From JBNPEO01 sp050490315 (lineage in GTDB: Bacteria; Actinomycetota; Actinomycetes; Actinomycetales; Micrococcaceae): 64,000 bases of DNA. Below are positions 44,001 through 52,224 of this stretch, in pieces (the first letter of the stretch is position 1; each line of letters starts with the position of its first letter). A program made the position numbers and the translations under genes. The stretch covers positions 377,707 through 441,706 of the forward strand of contig NZ_JBNPEO010000003.1 in NCBI RefSeq assembly GCF_050490315.1, read 5' to 3'. The notes beneath the pieces were generated by a model. The model searched no databases. It had not been told where the DNA came from and was given only the letters and a program-made list of their open reading frames with translations.

Positions 44001-47000
44001 AAACCATCTGCAGCGGACGATACTGTTGACGTCCGCCCGGGACGCCAGATTGCCGTTGATGCTTTAGCTAACGATGCTGACCCCGATGGGGACCCGATCG
44101 GTGTCCCGAAGAATGGTGTGGACGCTCATCCTGCGCTTCAAGCAAAAGTTAGTGACGTCAGCGGCCGCGTCATTGTTACGGCACCGTCGAAAGAGGGAGC
44201 TGTCTCACTGAGATACACGGTGGCCGATTCACGTGGCGCCACCTCTGACGCGGCTATTCGACTCAACGTCAAAAACAACGTCCCGCTTAAAGCACCGATC
44301 GCCCGTGACGACCGAGTGACCCAGGCACAGACTTTGGGCAAAACAGCCGTGGACGTTCCTGTGCTGAAAAATGACGAAGACCCTGACGGCGTGGGGGAGA
44401 ACCTCAAACTGGGTAGCGAGAACAAAAACGCCAAAGTCGGCTCGAACGGCAACATGGTGGTCACTTTGGAACAAGGACCCCAGTTGATCCCGTACACGGT
44501 AGAAGACGTTGATGGCCAAAAGGCCACAGCCATTATTTGGGTCCCAGGCGTTGGCCAGCAGCTTCCGGTTCTTGCCAAAAATGATGTTATTGAGCTCAAA
44601 GCTGGCGATTCGGTCACTGTTAACCTCAAAGAGTGGGTCAAAGTCCGTGACGGCAAGAGCCCGCGCATCACTCAGGCCGATCGCGTCAAGCTGATTGGAG
44701 CTGCTGGAGGCGATCCGATCGCGGGTAACGGCACTGCCATCAAGTACACGGCCGCGAAAGACTACGCCGGCCCAGGTTCCATTAGTTTCGAAGTCACCGA
44801 TGGCTTCGGCCCGGATGATCCTAATGGGCTGAAGTCAACTCTCACCATCATGACCAAGGTCATCGGGGCGCCGGAGGTAAACCATCCTCCCCGCTTGCTG
44901 GGGAGTGCACTTGACGTCCCTGAAGACGGCGAAGCGAGTGTGGACTTGTCCAAACTGGCCACCGACCCGGACAAAGACGACGGCGACAAACTCAAGTACG
45001 AATTACTGCCGAACGACGCAAAGGGCTTCAAGGTCAGCTTGGATGGCCGAACTCTAAAAGCGAGCCTTGACGGCGACGTTGAAAATGGGACTTCCGGCAC
45101 CGTTCAGGTGAAGGTCAGCGATGGGCGGGGCGGAACCGCTACGGCTAGTTACGCAATGACGGCGAAGGTTTCCGCCAAGCCGCTTCCGGTAGCTAACGAC
45201 GACGTTGAAGCCAACGCCGCCGCCGGTAAACCCGTAAAAGTGATGGTCCTTGCCAACGACAAGAGTTTCTTGCCGGACCCGAGCTTGAAGATCATCTCCG
45301 CGAAAGTCGAGACCGGTAGCGGTGGGGCTGTTGCTGAGGGCGATGGTGTGGTGGTGACCCCGGCTCAAAGTTTTACCGGGACCATGATTGTTTCCTACAC
45401 GATTCAGGACGAAAAGCGTGATCCGTCGCGGCAAGCCACGGCGCGGATTCGCCTTACCGTCAAGGACAAGCCCACCGCACCGGGCACGCCACTGGCCAGC
45501 AATATCGGTGACCAGACGGCATTGTTGACTTGGAAGGCATCTGCTGACCGGGGATCACCGGTGAAAAACTACACGGTCAAGGGTGAGGGCGGATACTCAC
45601 AATCCTGCCCGGCTAACTCCTGCACCCTCAAAGGGCTCACCAATAACGTCAAGTACCACTTCACGGTGATCGCTACCAACGATTTGGGCGATTCTGAACC
45701 TTCCGCACCCTCTGCGGAAGTTCGCCCAGACCGTCGTCCTGAGCAGCCCGCGGCACCCACGGCAAAATACGGTGACAAACAGATTTCCGTTGCATGGACG
45801 GCCCCTGTTTCTAAGGGCTCTCCTGTATCGAGTTACGAGCTGGAAATCTCTCCGGCAGCGCCAAACGGCATCTCAACACAGCCGAAACTCACTGGCACCA
45901 GCTTTGTATGGAAGGGGCTAAAAAACGGGGTTGCTTACAAGTTCCGGGTCCGCGCATCAAACCTGGCACCGGAACCTTCGGAATGGAGCTCATATTCTGC
46001 AGCCGAAACTCCAGCCGGACCTCCAATGCGCCCGGAACCGCCGACTGCGCAATCTGCCGGACCGGTGGGCAACGAGAGCCAATTGACCGTGAGCTGGAAG
46101 GCGCCCAACAACAACGGTGACGCAGTATCTAGCTACACGCTGAATACGCTCCAAGGCGGGAAAGTTGTTAACACCGTCAAAACCGCTGCAACAAGCCAAA
46201 ACGTGCGGGTTTCTAACTCGGAAAGTGACTACAGCTTCACCGTGTCCGCCACCAACAAGGCGGGCACCAGTGAAGTCAGTGGTGCCTCCAACCAGGTGCG
46301 TGCTGCAGGAAAGCCTGGCCAAGTTAGCGGCGGCACGGTTAAAGCAACAGGATCCAGCGGGCAACTTGCAATCACCTTCACGCCGCTTACTGCGGCGCAG
46401 CGCAACGGCTCTACGGCCGGTGAGATTTCATACCGCTGGAACACTAACTACGGTTCAGGGCCTATTCCGGTAGGTGGCGGTACGATCGGCGGGCAGCCTA
46501 ACGGTACAGATGTCGCAGTGAACATCATTGCGGTTTCTTCCCGGAGCAGCCTCTCTGGAGACGGGAAAAACATCGGTACGGGCAACCCTTACGCACCACC
46601 GAACGCACCCAACGTCTCTGGTTCTACGTCCCGGGAAGGCGTTGACCAAGTTGACTTCTCATGGAACAACCCGGCGACGAACGGCCGTCCGCTCAACCAC
46701 TATGAAGTCAGCTTCGACGCGGGAGACTGGACAAACGTGGGTACGGCCAACAGCAAGTCGTACTCTGGCGGCGGTTGGTCCAAGTCGCACACGCTGAGGG
46801 TTCGGGCCGTAACTGTTGTTACCGGGCCAGCGGGTAGCGCGACGTCGACGTCCGGTTCCGATCCGACGCCGCCACCACCGCCACCGAGCAACAAGATTGC
46901 TGTCAACGGTGACACCTACAACACCTGTACAGAGCCCAAGGATGGAACTGCATCTGGCTGGAGCGCTGGACCGCCAAAACGTTGCTATGGTGTCGCCAGC

Positions 47001-47192
47001 CCAGGTGGACCAGGAGCACCCTACCCGTGGTTCAGCACCAGTGACGGCTCTGCACCAGTGGACCGATGCCAATCGTTTAACGGAAGGCCTTGGTACCACA
47101 TCACTGGACCAGCTGACAGCGGCAAGGGTCTTGGCGGTCGTTGGGCACGTGCCGACACTGTGCACGTGGTAAGCGGCAACGTGCGCTGTTGA
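41058..47192 (+). CDS. Giant membrane-anchored Ig-like/FN3 surface protein
   Basis: A 2044-residue protein. A basic start and one membrane helix (about 18-38) anchor it with the bulk outside. Residues about 45-360 contain short repeated strands (VWVTSKSKNAVARL, KVWAASPASINGF, NVWLVNQNMLLV) like a beta-propeller. After a Pro/Asp-rich linker, about ten units of roughly 95 residues follow (about 400-1470), each with an Asp-rich turn such as DNDTDPDGD at 424-432, typical of cadherin/VCBS-like calcium-binding Ig folds. Four to five FN3 domains span about 1472-1935, then a PPPPPP linker and a 98-residue C-terminal domain with four Cys. GTG at 41058 follows AGGGGA. FN3 genes of this type occur in the bifidobacterial PFNA cluster; adhesion is inferred. 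Confidence 0.85.
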   Translation: MTQAFGKQGAKTRRNRIITGTAFTGIAAVLVAGAIIYPGFKTTEVDLNDGGVWVTSKSKNAVARLNYPSKALDGAVTPASTEFDVVQNASNVFVDDAAGATINQISAANVRLGGDRKLPGSSTVSFGQQVLAVTDQAKGKVWAASPASINGFDEESSEPAFTGSEGLVTAVGGDDRIYTADPRKGEITAVTVDADGRASKTETSSVEALKGAGDIQLAVVGDKPVVLDPNSGNLILPGGKKVQIPDAKDARLQQSSIAGEYASVATPKALIEVPLGGGDSKTIEFGGQGIPTAPVHVDGCTHSAWAGANKYVRDCPNDADDRTVDVPKASASPKYEFRVNRSLVVLNDVNSGNVWLVNQNMLLVNNWDEVLPPKDQSNEEDNDSADTTAKNVLPDRTKPNRPPQTKPDSYGVRPGKTVLMPILDNDTDPDGDILTASVAGDGPKVGKVESIYGGTGFQIAVPSDARPGTETFDYTAADGRNGSATGRVSLTIVGPNENKPPKFKRDGPTTLVVEQGKQVSQNILTDWTDPDGDDLVLLDAKMDNPQDQVKVRRDGLLSYQDSGATAGKKNVTVQIWDGRETTTARVVVDVRPPGALVPLVNADHLTAVAGQELVVSPLKNDTDPNGGTLRLASVEANSQAEIGPITDGGTFTFKARNAGPIYLTYIASNGPQSNAGLIRIDVESGKDPGKPVAVHDVALLPAGGSVLVDPLANDDDPAGSVLVVQSITVDPAAGASVSVINHDVLRVTDIRGDTQPFTFSYKISNGHESADGTVSVVPVPAPSVLEAPEPRPDEVNVRVNDVVTIPVLNNDTHPQGDKLTVAPTLTQTVPEEDGKAFVSEDTVRFIAGSTPKTVRVIYNAVDTQGQKSAAPVTIHILPLEGRENTRPQPQSLTARVMAGGKIKIPVPLDGIDPDGDSVQLSGIESAPSMGTATLGSNFIDFVAAGNGAGTDVFQYKVVDRQGATNTGTVTVGIAPQPDNNQKPSAADDTVDVRPGRQIAVDALANDADPDGDPIGVPKNGVDAHPALQAKVSDVSGRVIVTAPSKEGAVSLRYTVADSRGATSDAAIRLNVKNNVPLKAPIARDDRVTQAQTLGKTAVDVPVLKNDEDPDGVGENLKLGSENKNAKVGSNGNMVVTLEQGPQLIPYTVEDVDGQKATAIIWVPGVGQQLPVLAKNDVIELKAGDSVTVNLKEWVKVRDGKSPRITQADRVKLIGAAGGDPIAGNGTAIKYTAAKDYAGPGSISFEVTDGFGPDDPNGLKSTLTIMTKVIGAPEVNHPPRLLGSALDVPEDGEASVDLSKLATDPDKDDGDKLKYELLPNDAKGFKVSLDGRTLKASLDGDVENGTSGTVQVKVSDGRGGTATASYAMTAKVSAKPLPVANDDVEANAAAGKPVKVMVLANDKSFLPDPSLKIISAKVETGSGGAVAEGDGVVVTPAQSFTGTMIVSYTIQDEKRDPSRQATARIRLTVKDKPTAPGTPLASNIGDQTALLTWKASADRGSPVKNYTVKGEGGYSQSCPANSCTLKGLTNNVKYHFTVIATNDLGDSEPSAPSAEVRPDRRPEQPAAPTAKYGDKQISVAWTAPVSKGSPVSSYELEISPAAPNGISTQPKLTGTSFVWKGLKNGVAYKFRVRASNLAPEPSEWSSYSAAETPAGPPMRPEPPTAQSAGPVGNESQLTVSWKAPNNNGDAVSSYTLNTLQGGKVVNTVKTAATSQNVRVSNSESDYSFTVSATNKAGTSEVSGASNQVRAAGKPGQVSGGTVKATGSSGQLAITFTPLTAAQRNGSTAGEISYRWNTNYGSGPIPVGGGTIGGQPNGTDVAVNIIAVSSRSSLSGDGKNIGTGNPYAPPNAPNVSGSTSREGVDQVDFSWNNPATNGRPLNHYEVSFDAGDWTNVGTANSKSYSGGGWSKSHTLRVRAVTVVTGPAGSATSTSGSDPTPPPPPPSNKIAVNGDTYNTCTEPKDGTASGWSAGPPKRCYGVASPGGPGAPYPWFSTSDGSAPVDRCQSFNGRPWYHITGPADSGKGLGGRWARADTVHVVSGNVRC

Positions 47193-47253
47193 CCTGACGT
47201 TTTTGACCTGAATTGAATATGATCTCTCGCACCAACAATGAAGGGCATTCCAA

Positions 47254-48225
47254 ATGACAATGACCACTGAGCAGGCCACCTGGTTTGCCGGAACTTTTGA
47301 CAAGCTGGTTGGCAACGTTGGTCAGGCCGTGCTGGGCAAATCCCATGTAGTTCGTCTCACCTTTATGGCCATGCTTGCCGAAGGGCACGTGCTTTTTGAA
47401 GACGCACCTGGCACAGGTAAAACCATGCTGGCTCGAGCCATGGCCGCCACGGTGCAGGGCTCGCATAACCGTATCCAGTTCACCCCGGACCTCTTGCCCT
47501 CGGATGTCACTGGTGTCACTATCTACGATCAGAAGACCCAGAAGTTTGAGTTCCACAAGGGCCCGATCTTCAACAACATTGTTCTGGCCGATGAGATTAA
47601 CCGTGCATCGCCGAAGACACAGTCGGCGCTGCTTGAAGTGATGGAAGAGTCTCGCGTGACGGTGGATGGTGTCACCTATGAGGCTGGGCGGCCTTTCACT
47701 GTGCTCGCTACCCAGAACCCCATTGAGCAGGCCGGTACCTACCGTCTTCCGGAAGCCCAACTGGACCGCTTTTTGATCAAAACCTCCATCGGCTACCCGG
47801 ACCACGCTTCTACCGTTCAGCTCTTGGGCGGCGCCACCGTGAAGGACCGTTCCAAAGAACTCTCGCCGGTTATCACCACCGCCGCCATCGCGGACATGGC
47901 TGATCTGGCCGCGACCAACCACGTGGACAACGCAGTTCTTGAGTACATTTCACGCTTGTGCGAAGAAACCCGCAGCGCACCGGAAACCCGCTTGGGCGTT
48001 TCTGTACGTGGCGCCTTGGCAATGGTTCGTGCAGCTAAAGTGTGGGCCGCTGCCCAAGGCCGAAACTTTGTTCTGCCGGATGACATCAAGGAACTTGCAG
48101 GTGTGGTGTGGACCCACCGTTTTGTGATGGACCCGGAGGCAGAATTCTCCGGAGCCACGCCAGAAGCAGTCCTGAACCGAGTGCTAAACGACGTTGCAGC
48201 ACCGCAACAGCGCAGCAACGTCTAG
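47254..48225 (+). CDS. MoxR-family AAA+ ATPase
   Basis: A 323-residue cytosolic AAA+ ATPase. Walker A is DAPGTGKT with K56, Walker B LADEINRA with D113/E114, sensor 1 LATQNP, and the arginine-finger region LPEAQLDRF. MoxR proteins act as chaperones that mature or assemble partner proteins, often with a DUF58/VWA protein encoded next door, as here. It begins 61 bases after the giant surface-protein gene, with GAAGGG before the ATG, suggesting work on the surface complex. Confidence 0.95.
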   Translation: MTMTTEQATWFAGTFDKLVGNVGQAVLGKSHVVRLTFMAMLAEGHVLFEDAPGTGKTMLARAMAATVQGSHNRIQFTPDLLPSDVTGVTIYDQKTQKFEFHKGPIFNNIVLADEINRASPKTQSALLEVMEESRVTVDGVTYEAGRPFTVLATQNPIEQAGTYRLPEAQLDRFLIKTSIGYPDHASTVQLLGGATVKDRSKELSPVITTAAIADMADLAATNHVDNAVLEYISRLCEETRSAPETRLGVSVRGALAMVRAAKVWAAAQGRNFVLPDDIKELAGVVWTHRFVMDPEAEFSGATPEAVLNRVLNDVAAPQQRSNV

Positions 48226-48280
48226 ACAACTCGCACGGTTCGGCGGCGCCATTCTTCGCGCCCTAGAAAAGGTCTCTGAA

Positions 48281-49615
48281 ATGCCCAGCAAGAATAATGT
48301 GCTCGCCGTGGCGGGGGAATGGATTAAAAAGCCCTTCCACCGCGACAGACGCAGGACAAAGCTTCACCCAAAGTCGCTGTGGAAGGTCGCTGGCGGCGCC
48401 GCCGGGGAGGCTATGGAACCAGCTGTCAAAGCTACCACTGACTTCTCAAAGAGGTACCTAGCACCGGTGTTCGGCGTGATTAGCCCGCTGGGCTGGCTAG
48501 TCTTAGGAGCAGCTGTTCTCTTGGGCGTTTTTGGCAGCATTTTTGGCTGGCAGGAAGCCAAAACCGCAGCCGTTCTCGCCGTCGTTCTTTTGCTCATTGC
48601 GATCGCTTTTATTGTGGGCCGTTCCTCCTACGGAGTGTTGTTGGATCTGGCTCGCACTCGCGTAGCCGTTGGCGACAACGCAGTTGGAAGCATTCAAGTC
48701 TCCAACACCTCCCAACGTCCGCTCCTGCCGGCAGCGCTTGAACTGCCAGTGGGACGCGCCACCGCGATCTTCCATCTGCCGCGGATGCGCCCCGGCCAGA
48801 TCCACGAAGACCTCTTTACTATCCCCACAGCACGCCGTGCTGTGATTGTGGTGGGGCCCGTGCGTTCGGTACGAGCTGACCCGTTTAACCTCTTGCGCCG
48901 TCAAGTCTTGTGGACCGAACCTCAGGACCTTTTTGTTCACCCCAAAACGGTGGCTCTGGGAAGTTCAGCAGCTGGCTTCATTCGCGACCTTGAAGGAATG
49001 CCCACCACGGATCTTTCTAGCGCGGACGTGTCTTTCCACGCGCTGCGCGAGTACGTGCCCGGGGATGACAGACGCCATATTCACTGGAAAACAACTGCAC
49101 GAACCAACAAACTGATGGTTCGCCAGTTCGAGGAAACTCGCCGCGCGCACCTCGCCATTGCCTTGTCTATCAACACTGACGAATACGAGTCAGAGGCCGA
49201 ATTTGAACTCGCCATCTCCGCAGCGGCATCTATTGGTCGCCAGGCCATCGTTGAACAACGCGAGTTGGACGTTTTGACCCAAAAGGGACCACTGCGCTGT
49301 GAGACCGGCCGAAACCTTCTTGATGATGCCACCAAGATCATGGGTGCCCCCTCACGCAAGACAGCCGTTGACTTGGCCCGAACAATGGCCGATTCAGTCC
49401 CCAACGCCTCGGTGACGTTTTTTGTGGTTGGCAGCCACGTCACACCTTCCCAATTGCGATCCTGCGCAGCATCGGTGGCGCCGGGAGTGCGTGCTTTGGC
49501 CGTCCGTATTCAAAGCGGGGCGGCCCCCGCTCGAGCCAACATTGCGGATCTAACCGTGGTGACATTGGGCAGCCTGGATGACTTGGCCATTGTTCTCAGA
49601 AAGGCAGCAGCATGA
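48281..49615 (+). CDS. DUF58 membrane protein
   Basis: A 444-residue protein with a basic N-terminal region, two membrane helices (about residues 65-88 and 92-113), and a C-terminal DUF58 domain whose signature FHALREYVPGDD...HWK starts at F252. The domain is VWA-like and is the usual partner of MoxR ATPases. The frame is open upstream, but the ATG at 48281 follows AAAGG and avoids a long overlap with moxR. The stop overlaps the transglutaminase-like gene (ATGA). Confidence 0.9.
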   Translation: MPSKNNVLAVAGEWIKKPFHRDRRRTKLHPKSLWKVAGGAAGEAMEPAVKATTDFSKRYLAPVFGVISPLGWLVLGAAVLLGVFGSIFGWQEAKTAAVLAVVLLLIAIAFIVGRSSYGVLLDLARTRVAVGDNAVGSIQVSNTSQRPLLPAALELPVGRATAIFHLPRMRPGQIHEDLFTIPTARRAVIVVGPVRSVRADPFNLLRRQVLWTEPQDLFVHPKTVALGSSAAGFIRDLEGMPTTDLSSADVSFHALREYVPGDDRRHIHWKTTARTNKLMVRQFEETRRAHLAIALSINTDEYESEAEFELAISAAASIGRQAIVEQRELDVLTQKGPLRCETGRNLLDDATKIMGAPSRKTAVDLARTMADSVPNASVTFFVVGSHVTPSQLRSCAASVAPGVRALAVRIQSGAAPARANIADLTVVTLGSLDDLAIVLRKAAA

Positions 49616-52224
49616 GCCTGGCTGTGACACCATCACCCTTTAAAGACGGCCGTCCGGCGTGGCATCTCGGCGTGGACATTGCAGCACTCGTGGCCCTGCT
49701 GGGAATTGGCCTGCTCGGATTTAGCTTGAGCTTCGGTGGCGACCCTCGCTACCTTGTAGCCGGTTTTGGCGGGGTGGTTCTCGGCCTAGGCATCGCCTTG
49801 GCTAGTGTCCACTTCCGGCTCGGCGCGCTGATTACGGCAGCCATCACCTTGGGTGCGTACTTGCTCTTTGGCACCGCACTGGCTGTGCCGGATGCGGCGA
49901 TTGCCGGCGTCGTACCCTCGTTTGAGTCCTTGCGGACCCTGTTACTCGGTGTGGTCTTCTCATGGAAGGACATGCTCACCGTTGGTGTTCCAGTAGGGAC
50001 AGCTGGTGGCATGTTGGTTGTTCCGTTCCTCTCGGCGATGCTTTGTTCGCTGGCCGCGGGGCTATTGACGTGGCGGTTACGGAGCCCGTTCTGGCTCTTG
50101 CTGCCGGTATTGGTGCTATTTGTTACAGGCATTGCGTTTAGCACCAGCGCCAGTTTCCTGAACGTTGAACGTGGGCTGGGACTTGCCTTGGTGGGCATTA
50201 CGTGGGCGACGTTCCGCCGGGACACACTGCGAAGTAATGACACCCGTGCGGTGTCAGCCAACCGGCCAGAGGCCGACGCCGGAGCCCAGCGCCGCGGCAA
50301 GCTTCGCCGCATGGGGATGGGCGCAGCAGTGCTCGCCGGGGCGGTACTGATCACCACTGTGACAGCACCGGTGCTTACAGCAGCGGACAACCGCGAAGTA
50401 CTGCGCGACACTGTGGTGCCACCCTTTGACCCGCGCGACTACATCACCCCACTCGCCTCATTCCGGAATTACGTTAAAGACCACAAAGACGACACCCTTT
50501 TTGAAGTCACAGGCCTGCCCAAGGATGGCCGTTTGCGCCTCGCAGCTTTGGACGCTTTCAACGGCAGTGTTTACAACATGGACCCCAACGGCTCGGGCAA
50601 CTTCGCCAAGGTGGGGGACTCGCGTTCAATCAACACCCTGGCCGGTGACTCTTCGGCGCTCCCCACAACCGACTACAGTCTGGATGTAAAAGTTCAGGAC
50701 TACCAGGGGTACTTTGTTCCCGGTGGCACCAAAACCACTGGAATCGAATTCCCCAGCGATGCATCCGGGGCCGGCGAGAGCTTGTTCTTTAACTCCGGGA
50801 CTGACACAACGCTGAGTAAAACTGGCTTGTCCAAAGGCGACGAATATAAAGTCCAGGTCTCCCAGCCGGTTGCGCTCGAACACGGTCAGATGACGCAATA
50901 CGGTTTCGCGTCCATCACCATGCCTGAAATAGCTGAAGTGCCTCCTGTGGTCGGTCAGCTAGCCAACGACATCGCGGCAGATGCACCAACAGCAATTGAA
51001 CGTGTCCGCCAGCTCGAAGCCCACTTCCGGACCAAGGGAGCGTTCAGCAACGGGCTGGTTTCTGAAGGGCAACTACCCAGCCTGTCCGGCCACGGCGCGG
51101 CCCGCATCAAGAGCTTGCTCAGCGGAAAACAAATGCTGGGTGATGACGAACAATACGCAGTGGCCATGGCCCTGATGGCCCGCCAGCTAGGTATCCCGGC
51201 CCGTGTGGTGATGGGTTTCTACCCGGACCCCAAAACACCTGAAAACGGTGCACACACGGTCTCCCTCAAGGGGAAAGACGTCCACTCATGGGTTGAAGTT
51301 GCCTTTGACAAGGTGGGATGGGTGGCTTTTGATCCCACACCGCCCAAGGACAACGTGCCGATCCCGCCGGACCCCGAAAACAAGTCAAAGCCCAAGCCAC
51401 AAGTGCTGCAACCGCCACCTCCGCCACAGGAGCCGGCCGAACTTCCAGCAGACTCTTCACCCGATGCGCTCGACGCAGATCAGAAGAAGAACGATCCATG
51501 GTTGTTCTGGGGAGCTTTGTTGTCAGCGATTGGTATCGCAGCAATCCCGATCGCCATCCTGGCTATCCCACTGATCCTGATCGCGCTGCTCAAATCGCGC
51601 CGGCGTAAGCGTCGCTTTGCCACCGGTGATCCTGCCCAGCGTGTGGGTGGAGGCTGGAGCGAAATCCTCAGCCTCGCAACTGACCTTGGTGCCACATTGA
51701 ATCCACGCGCAACTCGGCGTGAAGCCGCCATGGTGGTGGGGGAGTCATTCCCCAAGAGCCAAGGAACCACCACGATGCTCGCCAACCGTGCAGATGCCGC
51801 AATTTTCGGGGCAGGGCAACCGGATGAGCAGGAGGTTAGCGGGTACTGGTCACATGTGGATCAGTCGATCAAAGAAATGACTGGCGAGTTGGGTTTCTGG
51901 CAGCGTCAGCGGGCCAAGTTCTCGCCGCGCTCGCTGCTGGCCGACGCTCGGGCAGCAATGGGCTCGCGCTCAGGGCGTTCCAAAGGTTCGGCTGTTGTAG
52001 GTGACGCCGGATCTGGTGCCGCAGGTTCGGCTCGCGCCAGGACTGCTCCTAGCGGCAGCGGCAATACGAACGCCAGCGAGAACACAAGTGCCAGCGGCCA
52101 TGCCAACTCCAACGCCTCGCCCGCTTCTACCGGTGGCGAGAGCGCCGGAAATCTATCCGGACAAGATGTCAGCGAAGAAACGATTGTGCGAAGCGAACTC
52201 AGAAGGGATCGTGACCGACGATGA
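49612..52224 (+). CDS. Transglutaminase-like membrane protein lacking the catalytic Cys
   Basis: An 870-residue protein of TgpA-like layout: about seven N-terminal helices (20-255), an external region with the transglutaminase core (about 480-590), a Pro-rich stretch, another helix (630-657) and a cytosolic tail ending Gly/Ser/Asn-rich. The core has the active-site His558 (VHSWVEV) and Asp574 (FDPTP), but the cysteine position (normally GxCEQ/GDCE) reads GDDEQ with D512. A cysteine protease-type or cross-linking reaction is therefore unlikely unless Asp supports other chemistry. It may act as a binding or scaffold domain. Coupled by ATGA overlaps to both neighbours; equivalent of tgm in the PFNA cluster. 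Confidence 0.88.
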   Translation: MSLAVTPSPFKDGRPAWHLGVDIAALVALLGIGLLGFSLSFGGDPRYLVAGFGGVVLGLGIALASVHFRLGALITAAITLGAYLLFGTALAVPDAAIAGVVPSFESLRTLLLGVVFSWKDMLTVGVPVGTAGGMLVVPFLSAMLCSLAAGLLTWRLRSPFWLLLPVLVLFVTGIAFSTSASFLNVERGLGLALVGITWATFRRDTLRSNDTRAVSANRPEADAGAQRRGKLRRMGMGAAVLAGAVLITTVTAPVLTAADNREVLRDTVVPPFDPRDYITPLASFRNYVKDHKDDTLFEVTGLPKDGRLRLAALDAFNGSVYNMDPNGSGNFAKVGDSRSINTLAGDSSALPTTDYSLDVKVQDYQGYFVPGGTKTTGIEFPSDASGAGESLFFNSGTDTTLSKTGLSKGDEYKVQVSQPVALEHGQMTQYGFASITMPEIAEVPPVVGQLANDIAADAPTAIERVRQLEAHFRTKGAFSNGLVSEGQLPSLSGHGAARIKSLLSGKQMLGDDEQYAVAMALMARQLGIPARVVMGFYPDPKTPENGAHTVSLKGKDVHSWVEVAFDKVGWVAFDPTPPKDNVPIPPDPENKSKPKPQVLQPPPPPQEPAELPADSSPDALDADQKKNDPWLFWGALLSAIGIAAIPIAILAIPLILIALLKSRRRKRRFATGDPAQRVGGGWSEILSLATDLGATLNPRATRREAAMVVGESFPKSQGTTTMLANRADAAIFGAGQPDEQEVSGYWSHVDQSIKEMTGELGFWQRQRAKFSPRSLLADARAAMGSRSGRSKGSAVVGDAGSGAAGSARARTAPSGSGNTNASENTSASGHANSNASPASTGGESAGNLSGQDVSEETIVRSELRRDRDRR

